From NCBI GenBank assembly GCA_947623455.1, contig OX392540.1, forward strand, positions 28,700,410 to 28,764,409: a stretch of DNA of 64,000 bases. The letters run 5' to 3'. Under the pieces are notes generated by a model. That model made no database searches. It saw only the letters and a list, made by a program, of their open reading frames with translations, and had not been told where the DNA came from. This stretch comes from Mimachlamys varia (Eukaryota > Mollusca > Bivalvia > Pectinida > Pectinidae). This document shows, piece after piece, positions 11,501-26,500 of this stretch; positions within the stretch are counted from its first letter, which is position 1; every line of letters begins with the position of its first letter. Both the position numbers and the translations under genes were made by a program.

Positions 11501-14500
11501 TAAGAAAGAATTACCTGAAAGACACACAAGGTGCTTTGACTTGAAAAAGAATCACTTTCTTAAACTGAAATAATATTAGTTACCGACAAATTCTCTGATG
11601 AATATTTTATCAACGTGACTTGGCGAAGTAGACGTCCGCTATTGACACTTAACCTATCCCTGCACACAGCAGTACATGTGATTAATTCTATCATTAGTTC
11701 TTCCAGGCGATTGATTTTCTTTGAGCCATGAGCTCACGTTACCTTACCCAGTAATCATCCATCGAACGACACAGGTTCTGTGACCTCATCTTATCCTCAT
11801 TTACAGGAATGAAAGAAAAAGTAACCAAGAATTTACATAGATATTGAACGGCATTTTTTTTTTTATTTTCAAGGCTTAGACCAAGGTGAAGTATATACGA
11901 GGAAATTTTTAAGTCAAGGTCTGGTGCCCTGGGTGTATATAGGACTAGATACGGTCTGCTGCCCTGGGTGTTTTTAGAACTAGATATGGTCTGGTACCCT
12001 GGGTGTTTATAGGACTAGATACGGTCTGGTACCCTGGGTGTTTATAGGACTAGATACGGTCTGGTACCCTGGGTGTTTATAGGACTAGATACGGTCTGGT
12101 ACCCTGGATGTTTATAGGACTAGATATGGTCTGGTACCCTGGGTGTTTATAGAACTAGATACGGTCTGGTACCCTGGGTGTTTATAGGACTAGATACGGT
12201 CTGGTACCCTGGATGTATATAGGACTAGATACGGTCTGGTACCCTGGGTGTTTATAGGACTAGATACGGTCTGGTACCCTGGGTGTTTATAGGACTACAT
12301 ACGGTCTGGTACCCTGGGTGTTTATAGGACTAGATACCGCCTGGTATCCTGGGTGTTTATAGGACTAGATACGGTCTGGTACCCTGGGTGTTTATAGGAC
12401 TAGATACGGTCTGGTACCCTGGGTGTTTATAGGACTAGATACGGTCTGGTACCCTGGGTGTTTATAGGACTAGATACGGTCTGGTAACCTGGGTGTTTAT
12501 AGGACTACATACGGCCTGGTACCTTGGGTGTTTATAGGACTACATACGGTCTGGTACCCTGGGTGTTTATAGGACTACATACGGTCTGGTACCCTGGGTG
12601 TTTATAGGACTAGATACGGTCTGGTACCCTGGGTGTTTATGGGACTAGATACGGTCTAGTACCCAGGGTGTTTATAGGACTAGATACGGTCTGGTACCTT
12701 GGGTGTTTATAGGACTAGATACGGTCTGGTACCCTGGGTGTTTATAGGACTAGATACGGTCTAGTACCCAGGGTGTTTATAGGACTAGATACGGTCTGGT
12801 ACCCTGGGTGTTTATAGAACTAGATACGGTCTAGTACCCTGGGTGTTTATAGGACTAGATACGGTCTGGTACCCAGGGTGTTTATAGGACTAGATACGGT
12901 CTGGTACCCTGGGTGTTTATAGGACTAGATACGGTCTGGTACCCAGGGTGTTTATAGGACTAGATACGGTCTGGTACCCTGGGTGTTTATAGGACTAGAT
13001 ACGGTAGAGCAATCCTCTTAGTGTGTCAGAGTGTCAGCTGGTCCTACACCCAGAGCTTTCATCAACCATTCACTTACTGCTGTCAGCACTGCTCTCATAC
13101 TTCCAAAAACAATTCTGTTATTGAATTTGAGGGTGATTTCTGTCAAGTTGTTCCCAGGAAAACAAATTTCTATCAGATAGATATCGACTATGCCCTTCTA
13201 CCACTGTCTGAGTACAATCTCAGTTATTTTTTGAGATTTGTTTCATCAATCAGCGTTAAAGCTGATAAAGCATAACAAGGAGAATCTATTTTGTTCATGT
13301 TGCCGTCATCAATATACCGCATTGTTGTTTGAAACAATAAACAGACACAGCCCAATTATAGCGTAAAGTGTTTGCATTGTTTTTTCAATTTATACTTTAT
13401 ATAAAAACTGAACAGCATTTTACAACTTTGTAGCAGATCTAGACCAGGTCGATCATCAGTGACCAGATAGCTCAAAAGGATGAGCATCTGTCTAGAGTTT
13501 GGAAGGTCCTGTCAGGGTTCGAACCCCCGTCTGGCCGAGCAGTTTTCCTCCCGTTACATACAACTTCATGTTGACGGTTGAACAAAACTCCATTGAACAT
13601 ATTCATAGTACAGTGCACTCCTCTTTATATCATGTTGCATTTGTCAGACAAAAACATGATATTAACAGAAATGTGACATTAAGAGAAACATGTTTTTCTA
13701 CTTAATCTAAACGTAAGCTATTCAATGTACATATGACAATGTTTCAATATAAAGATAACATTATTTCAATTGAAAATCATTTTTGGGGTTATTTTTTCTT
13801 TTCTATGCAACATTTTGTACAAGTTGTATATGAAATTAATGGAAATGACATCATTTTCTGGATATATTATGTAATTGGTTTAATAAACATGATATTAAGA
13901 GGAATTCACCTCAAAAAACATGATATTAACCACATAAAATTACATAGATTATATATAGAGAGAAATGGTGCTTGGGAAAAACATGATATAAAGAAGAATG
14001 TGATATTAAAAGGGGTGATATTAAGTGGAGTCCACTGTACTTGTAAATATCAGGCCACCAAAGCTCATTCATACCACATGGTGTTTGTAAGGTTTTTCAG
14101 ACATTATATTTGGATGGGATATTGACCTAATAGATATTTCTTAGATTATTGGTTGACAACAGTCACACATCAACATCACTGCAGGCTTGTACCTACCATC
14201 ACCTGAAACCAGGCACAGATCTTACAAGCTCAAAATATTAACCTTAGTTAATTTTTTTATCTCTTAAATCATGAATGAGTTTGAGATCCGAAACCAGGCA
14301 CAGATCTTTCAAGCTCAAAATATTAACCTTAGTTAATTTTTTAAATTTTTAAATCATGAATGAGTTTGAGATCTCATAACACTGTATAAATTTAGGTTCA
14401 TGTTTTTTAATTTGTTTTAAAAAATGTGTTAGCGCTTTCACCCCTACAGACTATTATAAGCTCTTCCGCTCCGCACCAATACACAGAAGAGTCTACTTAT

Positions 14501-17500
14501 GTTAAACAGGGGTGGAAAGGGTTGATGATTCATTTTAATCCACAATAAAACAAGTTCACATAATTAAGATGTGAATCTATTAATTAGACTTGGTCACCAA
14601 AACCAATTAATTTTCAAATGCTGATCTTGATAAATCTGAAATAGTTTAATCTCAAATCTGCAAATCAAGCAAAATATATATGTATCTGCATATTGCAAGG
14701 AGAAAGAAATGTTGAATCTAAGCTTAAATGTCGAGCTTTTAAATACAACTGTACATAATGCAAAATTTAAAGGTGAAGTATAAGTTTAAACACATGTGTT
14801 TGTTAGAGTTTAACATGATAGAGTGGTGGGTTAGAAAAGAGTGTGTTTATGTATTGTGAAGTCATAAGTTACCAATAATAGAGGTGCAAGTTAGAATTGT
14901 CAAAATATGTGGAAGAATTACCTATGGCTAGAAACTAATTTTTTGTATGTAATAAATCAATTTCTCCACCATTTCCTAAGACATATCAAGGTTGATAATA
15001 AGTGTCCAATTTTTAAATAAATGTAATAGCATTCATCAAGGTGCAAGATTTTCACTGTTTCCATTCACTGAATCAAAATTTATATTTAGATTTGTGTATT
15101 CTGACCCAAGGATTTAAGGGGTGTATGATGCAATACTCCTTTCAGACGGCATTAATAAGTTGTTGTGGCTTGAAAAAAGTCAAACAAAACTTTTTTTTTC
15201 AAAACTGCAGTGTTAGTGCAGGCTATAATTTAACTACGCTAATTATGAAATTCACACAGTACATCCCCGTATAAAAGATTGAGAATTCCCCAAAGTCAGA
15301 GAGAATTGATCTCTTCTAGCTGGCTAAAAAGAAAAGTTAGCAGAAAAAAATATAACAATGAAGCTCATTAAATATTCAAATGTCTCAGTACTTGTAAAAT
15401 GTACAAAGTCCTCCAGTCTAAAAGATTAGAAGTGAGAGAAATGGATTCTTTCATCCCTACAGATCCTAATAGGATAGCCCAATCTCACCCTACAGATCAT
15501 AATAGGATAGCCCAATCTCACCCTACAGAGATCATAATAGGATAGCCCAATCTCGCCCTACAGAGATCATAATAGGATAGCCCAATCTCACCCTACAGAT
15601 CATAGAGGATAGCCTAATCTCACCCTACATATTATAATAGGATAGCCCAATCTCACCCTACAGATCAGAATAGGATATTCCAATCTCACCCTACAGATCA
15701 TAATAGGATAGCCCAATCTCACCCTACAGATTATAATAGGATAGCCCAATCTCACTCTACAGATTATAATAGGATAGCCCAATCTCACCCTACAGATTAT
15801 AATAGGATAGCCCAATCTCACCCTACAGATCATAATAGGATATTCCAATCTCACCCTACAGATCCTAATAGGATAGCCCAATCTCACACTACAGATTATA
15901 ATAGGATAGCCCAATCTCACCCTACATATTATAATAGGATAGCCCAATCTCACCCTACAGATCAGAATATGATATTCCAATCTCACCCTACAGATCCTAA
16001 TAGGATAGTCCAATCTCACCCTACAGATTATAATAGGATAGCCCAATCTCACCCTACAGATCAGAATAGGATATTCCAATCTCACCCTACAGATCCTAAT
16101 AGGATAGTCCAATCTCACCCTACAGATTATAATAGGATAGCCCAATCTCACCCTACAGATCATAATAGGATATTCCAATCTCACCCTACAGATTATAATA
16201 GGATAGCCCAATCTCATCCTACAGAATTTAATAGAATAGCCCAATCTTACCCTACAGATCATAATCATAGAGGATAGCCCAATCTCACCCTACAGATCAT
16301 AATCACAGAGGATAGCCCAATCTCACCCTACATATCATAATTATAGAGGATAGCCCAATCTCACCCTACAGATTATAATAGGATAGTCCAATCTCACTCT
16401 ACAGATTATAATCATAGAGGATAGCCCAATCTCACCCTTCAGATCATAATAGGATAGTCCAATCTCACCCTACAGATCGTAATAGGATAGCCCAATCTCA
16501 CCCTACAGATTATAATAGGATAGTCCAATCTCACCCTACAGATTATAATAGTATAGCCCAATCTCACCCTACAGATTATAATAGGATAGCCCAATCTCAC
16601 CCTACAGATTATAATAGGATAGGCCTAACAGAGGCCACAGTTCTCCACCCACTCATGCAGAAACTTAATTAGATTATGTGATCGTAGTGAACAACATGAA
16701 CACTATAAGAACAAGAATGAGAATTTATACTTTCTAGTGTTAATTAATATTACTTGATCATTTGATAGAATATTTCCATTTTTACACACATGATGATATA
16801 ATGTTAATATGATCAATCTTTACCAAACAAATCCTCCACAAAATTTTCATTTTGGTAAACGGTTAATTTAAATTAAGAGTTATTTCCCCTTCCACAACAG
16901 CATTTTCAGAATTCCATCAGTTAAACTTCCTCTTCTGTGTGAGTAACATGACAACCAGAAAATATTCAGTCTTTAAGTAACTCATTCACCCCTGAAGACA
17001 CATTTGAACTGTTCTTATTCAAAGTTTGGAATAGCTCATTATGAAATTTCAGTTGTGAATGAGTTAACCGACATGTACCAGTGTGTATAATCAAACGATA
17101 AGCGTCTGGCTGTAATGGATGATTATAATATGAAGGTGAGCACCACATGTCAGAAGAGGAAGTTTAATTTGACATGGCCATACTTAAGATGTAACAGAGT
17201 GATGAAAACACTTTGAACCAGCACTGAACATCAGGGGCAAGCAAAACATGGACGTGACCACAAATCGGACCGGGTATACAAAGCACAGATAAGGGAATAT
17301 GTCACTGTAGTGGAACTATGTGTATCGCACTCTACCGCTTAAAACAAAATCATAACTAGTATAAAGAATTGCTTCTATCAAAGATATTAAAAGAAAATAT
17401 CATATTCATATTTTTTCTGAAATTTTATAACACGTTGATTTTCCTTTTAGAAACATGTTATAGTGAGTTTTCTTACCATTTTTGAATTGATAAATAAAAG

Positions 17501-20500
17501 GGTATCATTTATTTCTGAAAAAATATTATCTTTTTACTACAGAAATCATTCGAAATTAACTTTTATTTTGGCGATGCTTGCATGATCGTTTTAATTATTC
17601 AGTCAGATTTGCTGACTAATTATGAAGTAGAACAGAAGATTAAATTGTTATAAAGTATCAAATTGAAACAATACCAATTGAGATAATTTTATGAAATTTG
17701 AGAAATCAAGTCAACTGAAAAAATAAATTTTAAAGTTTGAAAGAAGAAAAAAAAAAATCACAACACTGCAAAAATGACACAATGTCAGGATAAAAGGAAG
17801 GAATTTGTTCTGTCAAATAAAAATTGAAAGAAAGCTTCACTTCACATTTAGAAACATTACAATTTTAACCTTCAGACTATATGCAAGCATTAAAGCAGCA
17901 TCAGTTCTATTTTTGTTTGTTCTGATTTTTCCAGAAACATTAATTATCCTTCTCCTTTAAAATTTTGAACTTAAAAGATGAAAATTATAAAATCTCAAAA
18001 ACTGATTTATTTTCCACAAAAGAAAAAACAACTATTACTGTTAGCTTTGATAAGTCAAATAACAAAATCAAGATTTCCTCTGGAAAAAAACGTTTTTCTC
18101 TGTAAAATTTAGCCTGCATGGACAATTTAAAGAAATGTATACAAGCACACGGACAGCACAAAATACGTTTTACAAGGGTAACAAACAATTAAGTCACAGA
18201 TTAATTTCTGTGTTCCATAAAAGCAATTTTCTGGATATAAAGTAGCTCGCTTTTTTTTAAAATGCATGGCATATCTTGAATACATATAAAAGCATTGGGA
18301 CTGCAGGTTTAGCAACGTATTCTGGTTTAGCTAGCATCATTTCTACGGCTTGCTAGAGACTAACAAATTGAAATAAAACAGATCTTTTGGACGAAGACTT
18401 TCCAGTTGAGAAAAAGAACGATTAGAATTTCTAAAAAATCAAATTGGAATAAAAACATCTACCTTCAAAAATCAAAATATTTTGAATGTTAAAAACTTAA
18501 AATCAAATATAGATTATGACACAAGAAATACTTCTTCCATGATTCTTGAATAATTTAGGATTTTTTTTAGAACAGACAACTTCAGAGTTTACTCTAACAG
18601 ACAAAGGAAGCCAGCTGTCTGAACTAATTACAAGGTGATAACAGGATTCTGACACATTGGTCAATAACTGCTATTATCTTAAAACATATCAAATTACTTT
18701 CTATCAAAGCAGACCTCCAACAAAAATATCAACTCAATTTCATCAATTTCTTTTTTTGTGTTTTTGTACATGTGACATGTGAAGACCGAACAACAAATTG
18801 AGATCGTCATGGCTACAGGAAAAATCCATATCACGGTCAAGTGTACGTTAACGTTGGTGAAGTAGGGAGTCTTGTGAGCATAGCACACCTGATGTTCATG
18901 CTTTTCCAAGTGGGAAACAGTAGCTATAGACAATGAAGCAGATATCTGGCCTAGGGTTATGCGACTAAATCAAACTGAAAGCGTTACCATAGTTACCTGT
19001 AGGGAAAGCTTGATCGCCTCCCTTGAGATGACATTACAATTTTTGTCTGACTAGAAATAAATGATTGACATTAAATTTTTTTATATTTTATTTTCATTCT
19101 TTGTTTTGTGTTGTTGTTGTTTGTTCAGTTTTGCATGTTTATAACATGCCCCCATTTTATTGATAGAAATGGTTCAATGACTTACTACTTGAGTTCTTCA
19201 GAAATAGGTTTTGTGTGATGTAGAAATTTTTGTAAAAAAATTATTGGATGGAAACTATACCGAAAAATAAATATTCCTGCTTGAAAAATATATGAAGATC
19301 AATTTTCATCACCAGTATAGTTTTACCACATGTTCTTTATTTTATATTCCATCAACTATTTCATTCCTGAAGCCACATTTAAACTGAGCAGTGAATATGC
19401 AGAAAGGAGCAAGAAATTGCAAAAATTTCCACTCACAAAACCATGTACTATATATACATTTAGAGGACAATAACCAAGTGTAGAAATAACAAACTTACAC
19501 AGAATTTCATAAAAAAAAGTAAAATGGATTCATATACCAGGAAATATTTAACAAAGCATTAAACTTAAAGGTTTATCTGTTTAATTAAAATACTGTATCA
19601 GTTGATCATAATTTCCTTTTAATCATAGTACCATATTCAACACAATAAGCGCCCATGTCCTTGTAAGGGCGCCCACTCTCCCCTATTGGACATGCCATAA
19701 GACATACAACACTGACAATAAGACAAGAACTTTTTCCTTTTATTACATATGTTAAATTAGCATTTGAGATAATTGAGTTTAAGTTTGAATAAGTGCTGGC
19801 CACCCTTCTTTCTTTAAGTGCCCTGGGCGCTTATTCGGTTGAATGTGGTACTATAAAGTTATATTTTGTAAGAAATAAGGAAATTGCTGCAAAAGAAGAC
19901 AAAAAAAAAAAAAAACAGACCTAAGGCAGACAAAGATATTGACAATATCAATTTGCCTGAAAAACAACCCAGGATATAAAATTTACAGTGAAGATTCTGA
20001 ATATTTTCTTAATCTTGTAGACGGTGGTTGAAGATTGCAGTGTGAGAACTTGCATAAATCTGTTAGGAAACGACAAAATACTAGCTCTTGCAAGGTTTGA
20101 TGGACTTCAAGGGTTAAAAGGGTAACATGGAATTTTCATAAACCAAACTGTCCAGTGTTTTTGAACCCTTATCAATGAATTAATAAGAATTTTGGAATAC
20201 TTTTTCTACATAGAGAACTTAAACAATTTAAATTACAATTTTATTTAGATATATTTCTACATACAGAACTTTCACAATATAAATTACAATTTTTTAGATA
20301 TTTTTCTACATAAACACTTTCATAATGATAACTTACAAAATCATTTAAATATTTTTCTACATAGAACTTAACAATTCAAATTACAAACATTTTTAGACAT
20401 ATTTGACAACTCACATTTGAGTAGACAGGTATGAGTATTAGATATATTTTGTACAAAAGCCCCTTCTACTGCAGATTTCAATGTTGTTCATTTTTCATAT

Positions 20501-23500
20501 ATTTTCACCCGAGTAATGAAGCTAATGAATGTTCTGGGATATATATTGTAAATATGGATTGGTATAAGTGATATCAATTTTAATGGTAAAATTGGAAAAG
20601 AATATGACAGAAACAAACACATATTTACTGGTAATTTATACCAACACATTTAAACAACCTTATAATCATAACTACACAATATCTACTGATTAAATACATA
20701 ACAAAGATTACATACATTGACACCAAAACAATTTACTGATACAATAGTTTTCGAATAAATAAATAAAAAAAGTTAATTAGAATATTTTATCTATAGCTCA
20801 AATACCATTGCAAATTATCTTTTTTTAGAATTTTTTCGAAAAATGCCTACATAGATACAAATATACTATGTTAAAATATCGTCATCCACGCCTAAAATTT
20901 TATATTAAGTCAGTCCAACCATGGAATTGAATGAGGAGTTTTCAAATAATATGTCTTAAACTGAAGAGTGCAAACGTGTCTTCAGGGACAAACAAGTTTA
21001 AATGCTGTACATGTTCTGTATTGAGTCATAATCTAATTCTGTGACCAAGTTTCTATATCTTAATTCTGATTACAATAGTGATTAATGTAGACTGTCTATA
21101 TCTGTGCAACTAAAAGCTCATTCTCACGGTTAAAACATGAAATGACTAATTTATTCAGCCCTTGTGACATATTTGAACTTTCTCCACTTCAAAGGTTGGA
21201 GTATACTCCAACCTTTGAAGTGGAGAAAGTTCAAATATGTCACATAGTAAATTATGAAATTTCATTGTTTATTGCATTACCTTGAAGTCATTTTCTGAAG
21301 ATCTTACGCAAGTAATATTTAGAATATCTTCCAATATGTTCTATCAAAAGACTATAGGCCTATCTCAAAAGTGTTGTTATCTCCCTTGTTTTCCGTATCT
21401 TGGCTACACTGGGAAGTGTTCTTGAAACAAATTTGTGCCATGTAAGTATACTGTCATAATGGGAATGAGGTCATCCGATTGTCACATGGCCCCAAACCAT
21501 AACAAAAACACTTCCGGAAGTCCATCTTGTATCCACCATTGTGGCCTATCAAGGAGAATAACAACACTTTCGGGGGAAAGGCCTATAGCTAGCTAGCCTA
21601 CATGATTTTTCATGTGTTTTTCATGTCAGCGTGCACCTGACTGTTGGAAGATATCCAAATATGGAAGCAGCTGATGTGATGGGATGATACTTAATTATAA
21701 GTGATTGGTCAGAATCTTTGACTTCGAAGATGATCACTATTCCAAAATATTGGTAAGGTTTAACAGCTGATTATTATCATTGACATATACAACTATCTTA
21801 TTTCAGCTCACTCATCCCTGAAAATGCATTTTAATTCTTCCAATTTAAAGGTTGGAAAAGTGCATTGTGAAAATTTGTGGTTAAATGCTTTAATGTCAAC
21901 TTAAATAAACCTAAACCCTTTCACTCCTGTTTGATATAAGTAAATTCTTCTGTGCATTTAAATGGATGCAGGAGTCTATCATGGACTATAGAGCATGGTA
22001 AACGGGTTATGTCAGATCTAGATCAGATCATCATCCAATTGGTATTTTGAAAATTTTACTGAAGAAATATTTTTCTGTGATCTAAAGTAAGTGACATTTT
22101 TTAACTCATTCACCCTTAAAATTTCATAATGAACTATTCCAACCTTAAATTGGAGGAGACCAAATGTGTCTTGAGGGGTGAAGATTCTGTTACGGGGATA
22201 AGAGATTCATTTTTTTGTGTCATGTAAGGAGATTATTATGATTTCTTTTTCTTTCACTCCCAGAAAAACATCTTACTTAAGCTTATGTTTGAAAGACAAT
22301 TTCATCTTTTACAGTTAGTATACATCTATGGGCCAGTTGCACAAAATTCTCTGAGTTTTTTTCAACAATACACAAATGATTTAATTTGCTACTTGCTAGT
22401 GGTGCAAAGATGGACAAGGTGTATTAATATTATTGATGATCAAAGTTAAAGATTGACAAATTAATTTAAAGTCTCAAAACTAATAACAGATTAAACAATG
22501 ATCCTTAACTCAATCACCCCTAAAATTTCATTAAGAACTAGTCAAACCTTTGAACTTGAAAAGTTCAAATGTATCTTTAGGGGTGACTGAGTTAACGAAG
22601 AAACAGTTGCACTGTATGTAGACTGGATGTGTAATTTCAGAGCTGTTACCATTCTTTGATTTTGCTGAAGTCATCAAGGGAGACAACTTACATTTTCGTG
22701 TTTTTGCGACTGCGACCCCTCAGAGGCAGTAACAGGCCCAGAAGGGAGCTGTTGGACTTGGACTCGACTTTGGTAACATTGGAAGGACTGCTCACTGGGT
22801 CCGGAAGCGTTCCATCTGGCACCTTATCACAGGTTATGATCAGATCTGAAAAACAGTTAACATCCTTTATTAAACTGCGTAAATGTGTACGAAATTCAAA
22901 CAAAATTCAAATTCATTTCAACCAACAGTGGACTCAATTTTACTGTAAAAGCCAATTTACTTGTGCATAGAATTTTTGGCTAAGTCAGCCTACAAAAAGT
23001 TTGCAATTTGGAAATTTCGCACTATCAGTAATGCTGTTTTGAGTGGTATTAAATGTTAATTTGTATGCATCATGATATGTTTGCTTGCAATGTCATGTCA
23101 ATAATTGAGATCATAAATACCATACATATATTCGAGGAGATTTAATGCCAGTCAAATGAGCAAATTTTTTTATAAAGCGAAGAATTCCACTTTTCCGTTA
23201 CGTTTTGGTAAGATGCTCATCAAATGTGTATGTAGTACATAACATGCACTCAAAATGTAAATATACAAGGTCAAGGCATTTTGACCTGTTCACCTCTGTG
23301 GAATATTATGAACTCATCCAAATCAAAACAAGGAAGAACCTACTGAAGTAACATAGGGATGCCAGGGTTATAATACTATCACATTATACAAACAGAGCTA
23401 TATTACCAGACAGTCAAAAAACCTATCATTTTTTCTGGATACAGAGGGATGTACATCACACCAGCATAGCAAGTCTTGTGTTTCTGAACCTTAAAGTTTT

Positions 23501-26500
23501 CAATCCATACTTGAATTTTACAGAACTGAAGTACATTAAATGTATTTGCATTCCACTTATGAACACATCTGACATTTTTTTATCTGGAAAATGTCTTGCT
23601 AGAAACAATTTATGACAGCAGATGACCATTTTGATCAAGTCCTCGGTGAATATTATTAAAACATCTGTCCATTACCTCTAGCTTAACACAGCTTTCATAA
23701 CAAGCTAATGCAAACAAATCATTAGATCTACATTCCATTGAGGTTACACCTGCGACATTAATCAGTTACCATGGTGATAATATCAAGGTACCTGTAAATA
23801 CAGGTGGGCAAGATGAAGCAATTAGCGAGAAGTCACATTGTCATAACAGTGGTACAAAGTGGGTATAATAGAAGTGGGATTATTCTAGAGGACATCTTCA
23901 GGAGTCGGTCTCAATGACAGGTTTCAGTTCCATCCAGAGGAAGAATCGACCTCCACATATGTTAATAACAACAAGATGATGATGTTTGTTTGAAATAAGA
24001 CTTCTCATTACATTGAGACTAATTAGGTTGTCATGGCGATATCCCTCCTGTATCACAATTGTCAGTCTGTGTACATATATATAGACACAGTGGACTCCTT
24101 CAAATATTCTCACAACATGATGAAACCATGCTAAACAATAGTGATATATATGACTCGCATTTAAGTTGTCATATATATATAATATAAATATAAACTTTAT
24201 TTATTTTACAACAATTATGAAACAAGCTATACAACTTATATTAATCACTCTTGTTGGCCCGGATGTTAGCGCGCGAGGGGTCTTATTGTGGGAGGAAACC
24301 AGATTACCCGGAGAAAACCCACGTGGTCGGGCAGGTGACCCCGTACCTTTCACGTCCGATCGGGGAATCGAACCCCGGCCGCCTTGGTGAATGGCAAGTG
24401 TGCTATCCACTGCACCACCCGACCACCCTAGTTTAAGTTGTCATCAAGAATTTGGAAACAAATCTGATGTCAAACTTGCATGATGCTTAATTTTATGGAG
24501 ACAGGTTTTTCACTAAGATGCCAAGGATTTACTTAAACATTGTTGTACTGTCACATTTGAATGTATCTGTAGAAACAATATCTTAACTTTTAAGACAGCA
24601 AGAAGGCTGGGCGCAATATAATTATTTAAAGCAAAAGACCCAACAAGAAGGAAAGTAATATCATTTTTTATAGAAAAAGACCCAATAAGAAGGGCAGATA
24701 TATGATTTTTAAGAGACACAGACTTGCAAATAGTAAAATGATTGATTCAATATAATTGTTAAATAATAAGTTTTTGAGAACCAATTATCGGTAGTTGAAT
24801 ATTCCACACATAAATGTTGGTCATTATATTTAAATGTCAATAATTGACACATACTGCTTCGATGATAATTCATACATACAATGACTTTATAAAAACAACA
24901 GCGAAGCTACGGCAACACTTTTTCGTAATATTACTTATTATTACTCCTCCCAAAAAAACTGTACTGTTTAGTATTACTCCTCGCATAAAAATTGAATAGT
25001 GACGTACCAAGCTGTATTGTGTACAAACCTTTTTTATGCCTAATTGTACCTAAGTATGAGTAATTGAACACTATTTATTCCGAGGACTTCTGTGCACGGG
25101 GAGATGAATGGCTTCAATAAACAGCATTGTTAGTACATTCCTACTGTATTGATTGACATGACACACTTAAAACCATGACCAGCCATGCATGTAATGATTC
25201 TATCTATTTTTGTCTTTCTAAAGGATGAACTTTGTTTAACAATATGGAGAAATTACCGTTACGTCAGAGCTGGCGTCCCGCAGGACAGCTTAGCTTACGT
25301 TTATAACAATGTGACAGGCTGGGACTTCGTCTGACCTTGTTCTGACCTTCACAACTCTTAATCCTTCCTCCAATCTTTAACTCAACAAATATTTACAATT
25401 TTTTTTTTAAATATTTTACAATTACTTTAAGTAAACATCCCTGAAGTGTGGTTTGGGTATCAATCATGACCTCACTCACCCCTGTTGATGCTTTTGACTC
25501 TTCCAACTCAAAGGTTGGAACAGTTCATTACAAAACTTCAGGGGTGGATGAGAAATTAAGCTATCAAATTTACACTTGTGAATAATAGATGCTAAATAGC
25601 ACTATATTCTGTGTACACAATAGGAATTCTAAACTCAAACATTGTACATAAGCTCCAGAGGAAATGTTATACCCATTTATAATCTGTTTTACTGTGTTTA
25701 ATCGAGGGTTCAGCGTCCTATGTTCCAAAAACGATGTTGGTTTGGAATTTCAAGTCGAAGTTCATTCATGCTTCCCTAAACAATGACTGGAGTATAATGA
25801 CATTGACGTACAATAATATAGGTTTCTGGTAATGATTTACAGGTTTGTTTGTTGAAATACAAGCTATATCATATAACACTTGTTGTATACTTATTGATAA
25901 TATTTGACAAGAAATAAAGATTATTGTATTGTAAGTCTTTATTTACCTTTAAAAATAGTCACGTTGTAGAAACAATCCTGCTGCTCTAATGAAATAAACA
26001 CCACTTCCATAAGGTTGACAATATTTTGTTACATTGTATATACATGTTTTACTGTACTGATACAGCTCGGATTAAATTGTGATGCTGCATATGCATGCAT
26101 TGTTATAGTCAAATATATAATTAACCTCCATGTTCACATTTTACTGTAAACATACTTTGACAAATCACTCCAACTCTTCTTAAATTAATTGTAAGAATTT
26201 ATTACAACATTACAGAGACCACTGACAGCTAGGACTCCCCAACAAGGGTGACCATGCAGGGCCCGCCAAATACCTCGGACCGTACTCTCCCAAGACCTAT
26301 TTTGACAACGACCAACCATTTTATTCAAAGTACTTCAAAAGTCTCACTCAAAATGTTTTTAAGATGAATGAAAATTGAAAAATAAATCCACCATTTACCA
26401 AAGTTATGTAACATTGAGACAGAGTTACGTATATATTGATCGCCCCTGTCAGTCAGGATCAATGAACTACAGAAAGACTATATATTGCAACCATCGGGGT

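Larger units (their letters stand above)
9844..22691 (-). other. Intron 3 of the TMCC-like gene (12.8 kb)
   Basis: GTAAGT...TTTTAG. Holds the 35-bp array, the 33-bp array, a ~431-bp TIR element, tRNA-like sequences, the receptor-like fragment near 18.7-19.0 kb, a perfect palindrome, and several ~85-bp elements. 9900-10960, 14530-15430, 17150-18690 and 19060-20900 are AT-rich with no feature I can name. Confidence 0.8.
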
